A stretch of DNA of 64,000 nt from Massospora cicadina (GCA_022478985.1 JAKSZP010006614.1:124001-188000); one strand, 5' to 3'; positions 44,536 to 55,639 are shown, counted from the stretch's first letter. Notes: generated by a model not told the origin, from the letters alone. Made by a program: numbers and translations.

Positions 44536-45462
44536 TGTTGGATTTTAGGGTTTTATTAGCTTGCTGGTGCATTGTAAGCCTAAAACCAACAAATAGGGTT
44601 GAAACCACTGATAAAAAGAAAGATAAATAAACCCTAAAAACTGGAAAATTGTGTTTGTATGATAGTTTTATTAGTTGTCATGGGGATAAAAAACAAACTT
44701 CCTTAAAAAAGTCAAATTAGTATTTCAGATGTCAAGGCTCAAAGTTCAGATTGCTTTCTAACATCCAAATCAGGGAATATTGATATTCTACCTGTCAAAG
44801 CTCAGAAGCTTCACTTCACTTTGATAAGATGGCCAATGGAGGGCAGGTAAGATAAGTCCATGTGGTAAGGTTTTGATGTATTTCACCCAACCAGTGGGCT
44901 GGAAAAATTTTACACTTGGTTGGACCCCCTCTGATCCTATAAAAGGGGCCGGTCTCTGCAGTGTAGGCTGTACTAAATTGGAAGTGGCCTGGAGAGGAGC
45001 TCCTGATGAACTTCTCAAATTCAGCTGATGATTTGGTGCAATCTGATTACCCAAACTAATTTTGCTTGCCTGGTTATTTTTATTTAACTGAGGCAAGCTG
45101 ACCAGGGGATGGGCAGTACCAATGCATGTTTGGGAACAAGAGGAGGGGAAACATATCGAGGGTTAGAAATATTGGGCACCCTGGGGTACACAGGTTACCC
45201 CTGTTTCCAGCTGGAACTGCCAGGTATGGGGGTTGGTGCGCTACTCCGAGGGGGTTGCCCCCACTATGGAGAAGGTGTGGAGGAAAGGGTCCACGTGGAG
45301 GAACCAGAGTGGGAACCATGTTTGCTTGCCTAGTTATTATCAAAAGTGTTACCTCAATTTGAGGGGTTCCTTTAAGGAATGGACTAGGTTCTTTGGCCAT
45401 TTTTTCATCACTTACCTCAGAACCACTCTTTTTTAATATATTGAACTGGCAATTCGCTTGCA
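44536..45462 (-). repeat. Element C 5' LTR (with LINE fragment inside)
   Basis: The plus strand starts TGTTGGATTTTAGG and ends TTCGCTTGCA. Without the LINE insertion and its TSD copy it is about 667 bp. It serves as the empty-site reference for element A. It is followed by GAGGC, the outer TSD of C. Confidence 0.88.
45079..45320 (-). mobile_element. 5'-truncated LINE 3' end
   Basis: 242 bp matching the 3' end of the LINE at 52211-57063 (shared GAGGAACCAGAGTGGGAACC and CAAGCTGACCAGGGGA on the plus strand), with tail GTTAAATAAAAA on the minus strand. It is flanked by TTTGCTTGCCTGGTTATT (45061-45078) and TTTGCTTGCCTAGTTATT (45321-45338), an 18-bp TSD with one mismatch. The sister LTR at 8420 shows the unfilled site. 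Confidence 0.92.
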
Positions 45463-46152
45463 GAGGCATCAATTCCAGGCAGCCTCATAGATCTTTATAT
45501 TCTGATGAAGCTGGTCCTCCAGGTAGCCAGAAATTTTGCTATCTAACACTGCAAGTTGGTTGCGGCTTTTTTAATCAACCAACGGTTATTGATTTGGCTA
45601 TTAGTTTGTATTGGGTGAAGGATGAGGCTGCATTATAGAAAATAACAATGTGGGAGTGTAATATTTGTGTAAGCCCTAGTTGTTAGAAGACCTCATGATG
45701 GTGTACCCTGACTACCTGTAAGAGGTGATGAATGGTGTGATGGACGAAGTTCTGGAGATAGCGTTCAGTCCCCAAAGGCAATTCTCCTGATGGCAGTAGA
45801 AAAGAGTTATATAAATCCCACATCATGGAAGGCACCAATGAATCGCAGGTGTAACTGGAGTGACCTCCAACAGATTAGATGCCATTTAGTAATTGTAGGA
45901 CAATATTGTTGAGTTCATATATTGAAGCCGATACTGATTGTCATCAATGTAAGGTAGAGTAAACTGGAAATTGGTCCAAAACTCTAAGCTTTCTGGGATG
46001 CATGGGTGTACTTAATATTGTGAGGTACTAATCCATTGGGTGACACTTCTTGATCAGATGGCAAATTGATTTTCTTAGCTGTTAGATTCTCCATTGTTCA
46101 ATATAGATGTTTTTATTTGGACAGCTCAGAACCCCCTGTAGTGAGCACCACT
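45463..46152 (-). pseudogene. Element G: PBS and gag N-terminus
   Basis: On the minus strand the PBS-like sequence TGGTGCTCACTACAGGGGG lies at 46150-46132, followed by an ATG at about 46095 (MENLTAKKINLPSDQEVS). The frame then decays but reads LEDQLHQNIKIYEAAWN up to 45463. Removing element C (1805-45462) joins this frame to NQVKDLVLTRQQLYQEL at 1799, which shows that C inserted in the G gag. The PBS is the one used by A, C and D. The G LTR should lie just right of 46152, but its outer edge is not recognisable. Confidence 0.75.
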
Positions 46153-46560
46153 TTTCTTGGTGTAACAGCTCTCTTGACTGACACTGAATTTTGAAAATAG
46201 GTTTATAGCTGTTAACTAGTGGAGAGGTCAAAAACCAAAAAGGTTAGGGAGAAATTGACTACTTTATGAGATATAGAGCGTCAATATATGGTTCATGTGG
46301 GGACTTAGTGCCTTTAGGGACCTTTGTGGCCCTGCATAATCAGAATCTTTCACTGCCTTCCAGAATTACTGCCTGTTAAGTGCCCCATTGTTCTGCATTA
46401 TCTTTATGACCACAGTAATGGGGGTCACGCCTCTCGAGGCTTGGGGTGTGGAGGTGGGATTCCTGAAGGCATCTCCATCAATTCTCATGCACATGATGCT
46501 TCTGGATCTATTCACATATCTGTGCCTTCTGATTAAGGCAATGTTCACACTGGCTTGAGA
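46153..46560. other. Unassigned segment, probably the G LTR or its junction with H
   Basis: It follows the G PBS, so the G 5' LTR should start here (TGTAACAGCTCTC near 46161 is a candidate edge). No partner LTR is in the window to fix borders, and no coding motif is certain. Confidence 0.35.
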
Positions 46561-46579
46561 GTTGACTTATTGAGGCTCA

Positions 46580-48275
46580 ATTCAGGAGTAGGGATTTTGA
46601 CTTGCTTGTCATCTTAGATCTTGACAATGGGCCATTAACTTGAGAGGCTTATAGAGCGACAGTGTGATGAAAATTATGCGGGAAGCACCAAGGACAGAGG
46701 ACCTATTAGTAAATGGTAGATACAAAGCCTGCACTTCTTTCAGGTCAATGAAATCTCCAGTCACACCAGTTTCCACCAAAGCATTTTGTGACTTTCCACT
46801 GCCCAACAGTAATCTGCATAAGTAACATTAAGTAAGCACGGTCATATTTATTCATTTAGTGAGGGAACACATGTGACTGTCTAATTTTGTAACTAAGGGG
46901 GATGGCTTTGCTCAGGTTGAAGTCAAAAATGAGCATGCACCACTGCTGCCTGTGAATATGATAAAGAATCTGCCTTGGGTTCAGATGAATCAAAAGAGAG
47001 CTGCACTTCTGATAGATCATCATAAACTGGATTCAGTAGCGCTCAGCTTCAATCTGATTCACTAGGGAGTTAAGATAGGGAGTTATAGCTAGTGCCTTAA
47101 AATCCAATTAGTAGCTGCCTTACCATTATTATTTTAGTGATCTCATATTCCTCATATGGTTCATCTTTCAATTCTGTTTCCTCTTCTTCTACCTCAGCAA
47201 ATCTCGCTTCCTCATCCATCTTCTTTATCTGTTGGTATAAACGTCTTAGAAAAATAGCATTGGTGGGAGGAAATACTCCTAGGAGTACCTGTAGGAGTTT
47301 CAATTGGTTTAGACCCTCCAAAGTAAGAGAACAGTGAAAGAATCCCCTCTGAATGGTGCTCCTAGGTGTGCACTGTTCAGTGATCATTGAATGTGTGTAA
47401 CCCAAGGAATGAGAAGTGGTAGGAAGTTTTTATCATGTTTTCCCAAGCCCCACGTGACAGAGAAGTTAGAAGTGAGCTAACAAACTTTGCGTGGTCAGCT
47501 GTCTGCCCCCAAACCATCAAGTCTTGGAACACAACATAACTAGGGAATCGGTATGTTGGATTAATTTAGTGAGATAGGTACATGCCAAGAGATCACTGGT
47601 CTCTGAAGGTTTTTCTTCAACAGCCACAATAGTAGGTACAGACTCTCAGCTGCGCCTCATCAGAATTAGGGAGTAGAAGGGGGAGAAGTCTTTGTCTTTG
47701 TAGGGTTGCTGTTTTCCATAGTTGGTTTAAATTAGATCCTAAGGGTTTTTTAGTACTAGATAGATCCTAAGGGTTTCACTTTGGCTGAGGTTATTAAATG
47801 TATCCCTAGGTTAGTGTCTATTCTGAATTCATAGAAACTGCAGAGGCTTATATAAAGTTTAGTAGAATAAAAAAGTAAAAGTTTTTGGGCTAATAGTCAT
47901 ATTCAGGAAAATTAAACACAATAACCCAACACCCTACGATAGGTAGGATGCTGAGTTTTAGGTAAATTGGTGGAGGGAGACTAATAATCTGAACTATGAT
48001 ATTATGGGGATGATTTCTAATTTTAAATCCATTAATTACCGGTTTTAAACACTGAAAACACCATTGAGAGTATCGTTCAACATTCCCAAGCTAATCTTAG
48101 ATCTTATTTCCTAAAAATCCAAATGTTCAAATTTACTAACTTGAGTTCAGAATGAAGTGTCAGGTTCAATCCTTGTTTTCAGCCTTTCTTATTCTACCTT
48201 CTTGCTCAACTCTGAATTGATAAAGAATTTTCTCCCGCCAAGTTATCTTCTGATGGTACCACCTTCTGGGAGAGC
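46580..48275 (-). pseudogene. Element H: gag and protease remnant of a gypsy element
   Basis: The minus strand near 46800-46720 reads ALVETGVTGDFIDLKEVQAL, a protease active site of the chromovirus type (compare ALLDTGAAGNFID in F), with D changed to E. Upstream, an acidic frame at 47405-47097 (FAEVEEEETELKDEPYEEYE) and further decayed sequence would be gag. A PBS-like TGGTACCATCAG lies near 48264 on the minus strand. The pol part is not present here. Limits are tentative. Confidence 0.5.
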
Positions 48276-48286
48276 GACATGGGCCC

Positions 48287-48470
48287 CTGGTTGTGGAGGG
48301 TCTTATGATCTCTAAAATCTACAAAAAGTTAGTTTTTTAAATAAAAATATACAGATTTTAAAGCTTGAATGGATTTGCCTGGTTGTGGAGGGTCTTATGA
48401 TCTCTAAAATCTACAAAAAGTTAGTTTTTTAAATAAAAATATACAGATTTTAAAGCTTGAATGGATTTGT
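48287..48470. repeat. Perfect 92-bp tandem duplication
   Basis: 48287-48378 and 48379-48470 read the same by eye, starting CTGGTTGTGGAGGGTCTTAT and ending GAATGGATTTGC or, at the copy border, T. The lack of divergence in otherwise decayed DNA points to a recent slip or to constraint on a putative H LTR. Confidence 0.9.
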
Positions 48471-49010
48471 ACTGAGAGGTGGATGGGGAAAAGGTATGGG
48501 TCAAACAGGGAGGAGAAGCTGCCATTCATCTCTCATCCATGGTATGCCCTAGGCCAGAGATCTAGGTAGGGGGCAGGGTTTTAGGGTTTAATCCTTCTTG
48601 GTCCTAAAGGGGTGCATTACCCCGTCCAGCCTGGTAGCTGGAGCCAAGGGCCTTACACTGAAGGTCTGACTACATTGTCACCCCTTCTCAACTCAGTGAT
48701 CACTGTAGCATGGCTATGGCATGCAAAACCCCCTCCATTTCATGACACCTCCTCCCTCCCCTTCCCTCACCTCAGGCTCTTAGGAGTCCAGGCATAATTG
48801 AATATCCATTGATGAATCCCCCTATGGGTTGGAGCCATACAGTAATAAAAAATATAGTGATTTTTGGGAAAAAAGATTTTATTAGACTATATCAATTATT
48901 GATTTCTAAAATTATCAAAAAAGAGCTTTTTATTAAAATACAATTTGCCAAAAATTGATTTAAATGCTTAATTAATGCATGAGTTTTTTCAACAATAAGT
49001 TAGAATAAAT
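48471..49010. other. Spacer without recognisable gene
   Basis: Nothing coding was recognised. The first half is of mixed composition; from 48840 on it is AT-rich. It may include the outer part of the H LTR. Confidence 0.4.
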
Positions 49011-49026
49011 TTAAAAATAAATAAAG

Positions 49027-49331
49027 GGGAGGATACCCCAGTGTTAGAATATGGACCCTCTACCACTGCCTGCCTGAGTTTAATCCTGGTAGATAAACTT
49101 TGGGTAGGAGATGATTATGACTGTGCTGGCATTGCACACCAATGACCCAAACTAAGATAACAAATAGCAAGGCAGTCCATGGAGTTCCTGGCCTATCATA
49201 TACTGTGCATGGAGGTTTCCTGGGTTTTATCATCCTTTCCCATTAATTTGAATCCCTTTCATCCTTCATTGGTGCAGCATTGTCCCCGGGTTGGCCCACC
49301 ACAAATAAAAATTATAAAATTAAAAAAAAAC
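49027..49331 (+). mobile_element. SINE, tRNA-derived, copy 1
   Basis: A 305-bp unit that begins like a tRNA gene (GGAGGATACCCCAGTGTTAG), has a B-box-like GAGTTTAATCCTGG, a unique body, and an A-rich tail (CAAATAAAAATTATAAAATT then an A run). The TSD is TTAAAAATAAATAAAG (49011-49026) and TTAAAAATAAAGAAAG (49332-49347), one mismatch in 16. It is an inverted relative of copy 2. Confidence 0.85.
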
Positions 49332-49428
49332 TTAAAAATAAAGAAAGCCTTAGCTTAGTGATTATACTTTAGTTTAGTACTGAGAGATATTAGTTCAAGC
49401 CTGGTTTATTGAAATTATTTTCAACTAT

Positions 49429-49717
49429 TAATTTTTAAATTTTATTTGAGGTGGGCTGACCTGGGAATGATACCACACTGATTAAGGGGAATTGAATAAA
49501 TGGGAAAGGATTATAAACCCCAGAAAATCTCCATGCATGGTGTATGATAGGCCATGAACTCCATGGACTGCCTTGCTATTTGTTATCTTGGTTTGGGGCA
49601 TTAGTGTGCAATGCCAGCACAGTCATAATCATCCCCTGCCCAAAGTTCATCTACCAGTATTAAACCCAGGAAGGCAGTGGTAGTGAGTACATACTCTACC
49701 ACTGGGATACCCTCCCC
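49429..49717 (-). mobile_element. SINE, tRNA-derived, copy 2
   Basis: 289 bp on the minus strand: GGGTATCCCAGTGGTAGAGT (clear A-box form), TTCCTGGGTTTAATACTGG (B-box form), a body matching copy 1 and tail GGTCAGCCCACCTCAAATAA. The perfect 13-bp TSD is TATTTTCAACTAT (49416-49428, 49718-49730). The 3' end resembles the LINE 3' ends here (GGTCAGCTTGCCT..GTTAAATAAA), suggesting mobilisation by that LINE. Confidence 0.88.
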
Positions 49718-49730
49718 TATTTTCAACTAT

Positions 49731-50485
49731 AAGTATAGTATAAAGTTTTAATAAGGTCTACTAATCTAGTAATTAGATTCTAAGTATGAATATTTTATAC
49801 CTTTAAAATAAGAAAGATAATTTAATGTCTTTTATTATTTATTGTATCTATATCAACAATTAATATTATAGTTTAATAAATATTAAATTAAACCTTACTT
49901 ATATAAACAAATATTTTATTCATTAAGACAAACATATAATATTCTTGATATAAAACTATACTTCCCTCAAATAGTTTAAATGTCATATTAATTTAATAAA
50001 TAAGTATTATATAGTTGAGTTTATCAAAGAAAAATTATGAATACTTTAACTAAATATGTATATGGAAAAACTTTTATAAATAATTCAATTTATATAATGG
50101 TTAAAAGTTGCTAAATATTTTGCTAGTTTATAAAAGTTTCTTTGAACATAGTTTAGTGGGTTCCTATCATAGAATAAAAGCTAGTCAATAAGATGATAAA
50201 GAGGCATCAATAATTTTTAATAATGATGACTTGTTTAAACCTGATACTAAAATAAAAAAGATTTATTATGCAAGCGGAGCAGTAGGTAAACTCTTGCTGT
50301 AAAATGAAAAAGCACTTTTTGGCTAATATTTCAATTCCATTAATAACAGTTTATACTGATAATATACACTTGATATGGTTTGTTTCAAAATGGTGACAAT
50401 GATTTAATTCTTTACTTTGGAGTATTTGCTTATTTATGAGCATTAAGGATAAAATAGTTAATCGTTCTAGTTGACGGTTAAACTA
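49731..50485. other. AT-rich spacer
   Basis: No repeat or frame was recognised. It contains the 3' flank of the gene at 50486. Confidence 0.5.
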
Positions 50486-50959
50486 TTAAAGATGGAAGGA
50501 AGCAAGGCCAATGGTAGCAATGGTCAATGTGGGGAAGTAAGCAAAATTTAGGTAGGCACCAGAATCCGAAGTAGTGGAAGAAGTTGCATTATTCAAAGTA
50601 GTGCTATTCTTTAAATCTTCAGAGTCAGTGCTGTTGGACGAATTACTGGCCTCGAGTTTGGAGTGGGTATAGCTCATGAAATATTGTTTTTCGCAATTGA
50701 GCTGGCACTTCTCCGTCTCTCCGTTGCCAGTACCTGCTAGATAGCACTTGGTGACGCAATCCGTGTGCTTATTAACGTTATCTTCTGTTGGATTAGGAAC
50801 TTTACTGCATTCGGCTCTGCATGCGCTATCGTTAGGACTACATTTTGCAGCACACGGATCTAGTGCTTTAGAGGTAGTTCCTGCAGAAGGTGGGGACTTG
50901 ATATCTTGTGCTCCTCCTGCCCCAACTAAAAGAATAAAAGTAAAGGCTGCGAACTTCAT
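50486..50959 (-). CDS. Small secreted cysteine-rich protein with GPI-anchor-like tail
   Basis: The only intact gene-like frame, 157 residues from the ATG at 50957-50959; an upstream in-frame ATG at 50980 would add seven residues, but the inner one has the better context (CACCATGA) and starts the signal peptide directly (MKFAAFTFILLVGAGGAQ). The mature part holds eight cysteines in four CX3C pairs, spaced C-3-C-6-C-3-C-16-C-3-C-12-C-3-C, then a Ser/Thr/Asn-rich stretch with about four N-glycosylation sequons, and a hydrophobic C-terminus (FPTLTIATIGLASFHL) after a small-residue site (SDSGA), as expected for a GPI signal. It is likely a cell-surface or wall protein; an effector-like role is only a possibility. 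It lies alone in AT-rich DNA between transposons. No intron is needed. Confidence 0.82.
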   Translation of the reverse strand: MKFAAFTFILLVGAGGAQDIKSPPSAGTTSKALDPCAAKCSPNDSACRAECSKVPNPTEDNVNKHTDCVTKCYLAGTGNGETEKCQLNCEKQYFMSYTHSKLEASNSSNSTDSEDLKNSTTLNNATSSTTSDSGAYLNFAYFPTLTIATIGLASFHL

Positions 50960-50980
50960 GGTGAGGATTTTAGTTCTCAT

Positions 50981-52196
50981 CTTAGCTTTTAAATATCAAT
51001 CACAATTACTTTATCCTAGCCGTTTCATTGATTCATGCTAATTAAATGGCTAACCTCGCTAAATCATGCTTTAAGAGGATCTTTAACCCTGTTATAAATT
51101 AATTTATGCAAACCCCTGTAAAGCTTTACTCCTACCATTTAGTTGAAGTATCTAATTAATTACCAATAAATTTAAATGCTTTATCAAATCTATATTGTGT
51201 AACACATTATCAATAAAAACCAAGTAAATATGACTAAAGCTTATAGTATCATTCATTATATGGTATGATTTAATATTTAAGTATTGTTATGCTTATTATA
51301 TGAGCAATTGTTCTGCGGAACTTTTTCTACCGAATCGTACATATCTAAAAATTGGTAAAATTTAGTAGCGTTTTCATTTCAATTCGCTTACCAGCGATAG
51401 AATGATATATTGCGGTTAAACTTCATAACACTTTTGACTGTGCACCGCTTATGCATATCTTTTTTGTGGTTTTGGAATGCAGATATAGTCCTCTTTTTTA
51501 AATGCCACATGCGACCCAAAACTTATTTGAAACTAATTACCAATTTATAATTTACTATATTTAATAATGTACCTAAGTAAGCATTTAATTATAATTGACA
51601 TCGATTAGTTTATTTATATGTGTAGAATCTTTATTCGAAATCAAAAATCTATTAAACATCTCAATTTTTAATCATGTGAGTAAAAGTATATATTTTTTAG
51701 TACTAGATGAGTAAAAGTATATATTTAGAATATAAAAAAGTAATCTATTTGTACTAGTTTTATAATATCTTAAGTCAATTGCCTATATAAATTTAATAAA
51801 ACCTAAATTTCACATCATGCAAAAAATTTATGGCAGGCAATGGTAAGAATATATATAAACTTTTTACATTAAATTAATCTTTAATTACTATATAAATTTA
51901 TCATTCTTATATCATAAGATATTATTGTAGTATAATTCTTTCCAGATTAAAATATTGATGCTATAAATAAATAAAAAAGAAGAAATCTAAATTTAATAAA
52001 GCCCACTCAAGGTATTATAAGTTATACTATTATAAAGCTTTATCTTTAAATCTTTACCTTGATGTTGTAATTGGATTTGAATATCTATCTGAACACTATT
52101 ATATATTTAATATCATATTATAACTAATCATTAAACAGTATATTTGATTGGTATAGTTATTATTATGCTGTATAGCCTCTATGTTTATATAGTAGT
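50981..52196. other. AT-rich spacer and 5' flank of the secreted-protein gene
   Basis: Strongly AT-rich, with no frame, repeat pair or RNA gene recognised. Promoter elements of the gene at 50959 should lie in its first few hundred bases; none stands out. Confidence 0.5.
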
Positions 52197-52699
52197 CTAA
52201 AGTATTAGTATTTTTATTTAACCAAGGCAAGCTGACCAGGGGACGGGTATTGCCAAGTATATGTAGGAATAGAAAATGAGGGAAGTGAAGATAGATAAAA
52301 TTGGGTACCCTGGGGTACTCAGGTTACCCCTGTTGCCAGCAGGACTGCCAGGTATGGGGGTTGGTGTACTACTCTGAGGGGGTTTCCCCAGCTATGGAGC
52401 AGGTGTGTATGAAAGGGTCCATTTGGAGGAACCAGAGTGGGAACCATGATTCTATGAGTGCTTGTTGCCTTGGCCTCATATATCTATAGAGCCAGGCTTG
52501 GAAGTGCTCCAATAAGTGAATATGGAACCTGTTGATAACTCCATGGATGGTTGAGACTGTGCCCTTGAATGCATCTAAGGCAATGGTGTGGATTGTCCAT
52601 ATTGCAATGGGTATCATTAGGGAGTGGAGGGTAGATGGGATTGGTGACTTGAGCTGGAGTGTGAGGAGGCTCTTTGAGATAGATAATTCCTGCTCATCT

Positions 52700-55560
52700 T
52701 GGATCTTAAGCAGGCACACAACTTCCTACCATATGGCTTTGGTTGGGGGGCATGTTTCTAGGTGGTGGTGTAGGGAGCCCTCCCCTCCACATACTGCACA
52801 GGTTGCATGGAGGGAATTGGAGTGGTCCACTATCCTATAGTTCCTTCTCAGGCAGTGCCAGGCATTGGCTCTTACCCTCAGCTGTAGGAGTGGGTAGTAC
52901 ATCATTCTCCACACTGCCTTCTGTGTAGTTAAGTTGTAGGGAATATCCAACACATCTAGGTATTCAACTCTAGCAATGGTTGGGGCTATAGCAAGCATGT
53001 CTCTCTGGAGTAGTTTTCTGGTTTTCTTAATTTGAAGTGGGAGCTGAGTCATCCCCTTCCCTGCACAGTGCCAGTATTATCTACGGTCTATCCCATGCAG
53101 TGGATGGCTTGGAGGATGTATTTGAAGTGAGGGGGGGTTCCATGTGGGCCCATTGCAGTGGGGCATTTAGCAAGGTATGATAGTAGTCTGGGTGGGATAT
53201 GTGGGTTGGTTATTTTGAGCACCTGCTCAAAGTTAGTCCTCACTGCCCTGGACCAGTGAGCTGTGGGAGGTCTGGGGCAAGGACTTCCTTTACCCAGGTG
53301 CCCAGGATGAGGTTGGCATGGATCTCAAAATTTATTAGTCCTATGCCTCCACTGGAGTATGGGCCAAAGAGTGTTTCCATCCATATGGGTGGATGGGATC
53401 ATGGCCTCAGCCAGCCCTGGATGAGTGCACGGATTGATATTATGAAGGTGGGTGAGAAGGTGATCATGTGGGCAGAGAACCATATTATTGGGAGAATGAG
53501 TGAGTTAGCAACTGTTACTTGCCCTGTCAGTCCTGGAAATCTTCCCTTGAGGGAGGTGATGCAGTTGGATACCCGCTGTAATAGATTGTTCTCCATTGTC
53601 TCATTAGCATATCCCCCTGTTTGAGCCCTCTGTGTGGTGTGATCCAGTTAGTTAGAAAGCCAGGGCCACATACAGCCATGATTGCAGATTCTGTAAGGAG
53701 CATCGCCCAGTTTATGAATCTGGGTGGGAGTTTGAAAGCGTGTAGGCATTCCTTTAGGTATGGCCAACTAACGTGGTAATACGCCTTTTCCTGGTCTAAG
53801 AAGACCAGGGCTCCAGTTGCTTTGGACTGACATATGTTTGCAACAGGGTGTATATTGTTCCAGATTGAGCACCCTGGTATGAACTCAAACTGGTTGTGTG
53901 ACAGGACATTAGAGGCTATTGCACCTAATCTGGTTGCTAAAATTTTTGTGAGTATTTTTGTATCAGTGTTAGAGAGTGCAATTGGACACCAGTTGGCCAG
54001 GTCCAAATTGTCACCCTTCTTATACAGTGTTATGACATATGATTCGTGGCCACCAGGTAGGAGGCGCGTTTCCAGCAAGCACTGGTTCATAGATGCCAAG
54101 AGGAGGGGGCAATTTGCTTAAAATATTTTTTATAAAACTTGTAAGGTATCCCATCAGGCCCTGGGCATTTCCTATGTGGTGCACCGCGGATTGTATCCCA
54201 AAGCTCCTCCCATGTTATTAGATTTAGTATATTGTAGTCTGGCAGTGTGCTTTGTATTCTGGTGGTATGTATAAATTCTGTGCTTTTTTGTGGGTCAGTC
54301 AGTGTATCACATTATGGTTTGGTGTAGTAATGGTGTACTTCCGCCTTGACCTCCTCAGGGTCAGTTGCCACGGTGCCATTGGTCTTGCGGACCTGTGTGC
54401 ATGCGGGCTGGTTGCTGCAGGAGTGGAATTGGTGGAAGAAGTATGTCAAGAATGTTTCACCTTCCTTTATTAACTTACCTTTGTTTGATACTTTGATTCT
54501 GTTCTGGTGCTCGAAGATGAGGGTGTTTAGGCAGGCAGATATTTCCGCCCATTTGCGTCCCCAGTTGGGGCTATAACTGGACCTCGGGGTGTTGAGCTTG
54601 AGGTGGTCCAGTTCCACCAAGGTACGCCTGATTGTGGCTGTGTCAGCGGTGTACTTATGTGATGCAAGATGGTGGGTTTTGTTGATTAGTTCCTTTTTGA
54701 AATTTGCCCAGGTTTCGATGGGATCTGAATTGAATGGGGCTGTGAATTCTGGGTTCATGGCCTCATGTTCAACCCAGTCAGATATTTTGGGCAATTTTAT
54801 GTTTTTCAGGTGTATCTTCCTCCAGGGTGACGCCTGTACATGGGTTCAGGTTGGTGAGAGCTGCACCGAGATGAGTCAGTGGTCAGAAAAATTGATTTTT
54901 TTGTTGTGAAGTTGGAGATGTTTGATTGGTAGGATTGTGGAATGAGGATGTGATTGATGCGGCTCATTGATATGAGCGCTCCCTCATGTATGTTGGGCCA
55001 TGTCATGTGGGGAAGGAGTGGTGATCTGGGGGGAGGGCATCCTGTAGGCCAAGGGATGCCTTCATTGCGCGGAATTTGATGTGCCCTGGTGGGTATCCCC
55101 TGGGGTTAGGTCATTGGTCCATGTCGGGGTTATCCCAGCAGTTAAAGTCACCCAACAGGATGGTATCTGGTGGGAGGGTGAGTGTTGGGACAGTTTTGAG
55201 GAATTGTTTTCTCTTGGCTGCGGTGCACATTGCATAGATACATGCTATCGAGATTGTTTTCTCTTGGCATGTGATTGTTGCTACCAGGATGTGGACATGA
55301 AGGTATGATGAGAAGTTTGCAATTTTTAATTTTTTGTTATTTTGGACGATCACCCCACAGTGAGACATCCACACCAATTGGGATTGTGAGACCCTGGCTG
55401 ACCAGGATCCTTCTTCCCCCTGTAGACAGTGGGTTTCTTGGATGACCAAGATGTCTACAAGGGGTTTTTACAGGAAGTTCAGCTTTTTGGCTTGGGACGT
55501 TTGAGCCCTGGCTCCCGCAATGTTTAGTGTCCCAATTGACACTGAGGTGCTCGTGGCGCC
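52700..55560 (-). pseudogene. LINE-2 copy ORF2: endonuclease, truncated RT, zinc finger
   Basis: Endonuclease near 55111-55449 (MVIQETHCLQGEEGSW, and TILLGDFNCWDNP with the GDFN motif). A linker at 54794-54312, then RT at 53527-54150: KGDNLDLANWCPIALSNTDT, ALVFLDQEKAYYHVSWPYL (motif A with DRV changed to YHV) and HRGLKQGD. Right after QGD the sequence jumps to the region equivalent to MENHILNNV in the other LINE, so motif B end and FADD are deleted. The finger CAVCGGEGSLHHHLETC lies near 52750-52800. Confidence 0.88.
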
Positions 55561-55639
55561 TCAGGAGCGGTTTGGAGGGCCCTCTGGCCCTAACCCACCG
55601 CGGCTCATTTTGGCCATGCTCCACATCTTTACTCCAACC

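Larger units (their letters stand above)
1805..45462 (-). mobile_element. Element C: full-length Ty3/gypsy retrotransposon split by four later insertions
   Basis: LTRs of 663-667 bp (after removing insertions) lie at 44536-45462 (5') and 1805-2305 plus 8405-8566 (3'). Internal parts in minus-strand order are PBS 44533-44516, gag 44500-43704 and 35760-35134, PR 12080-11736, dUTPase-like 11530-11285, RT, RH, IN and PPT 8582-8567. Flanks are AAGGC (1800-1804) and GAGGC (45463-45467), a 5-bp TSD with one mismatch. Subtracting A, B, F, the LINE fragment and one TSD copy each leaves about 6.4 kb, a normal gypsy length. The gag frame resumes across the B insertion. It is decayed and certainly inactive. 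Confidence 0.88.

Noticed and set aside
50486..50980. CFEM domain
   Set aside because: Eight cysteines but the spacing of four CX3C pairs does not fit the CFEM pattern.
53199..53624. Long plus-strand frame across LINE-2
   Set aside because: Shadow of the RT C-terminal region on the minus strand; composition and motifs belong to ORF2.
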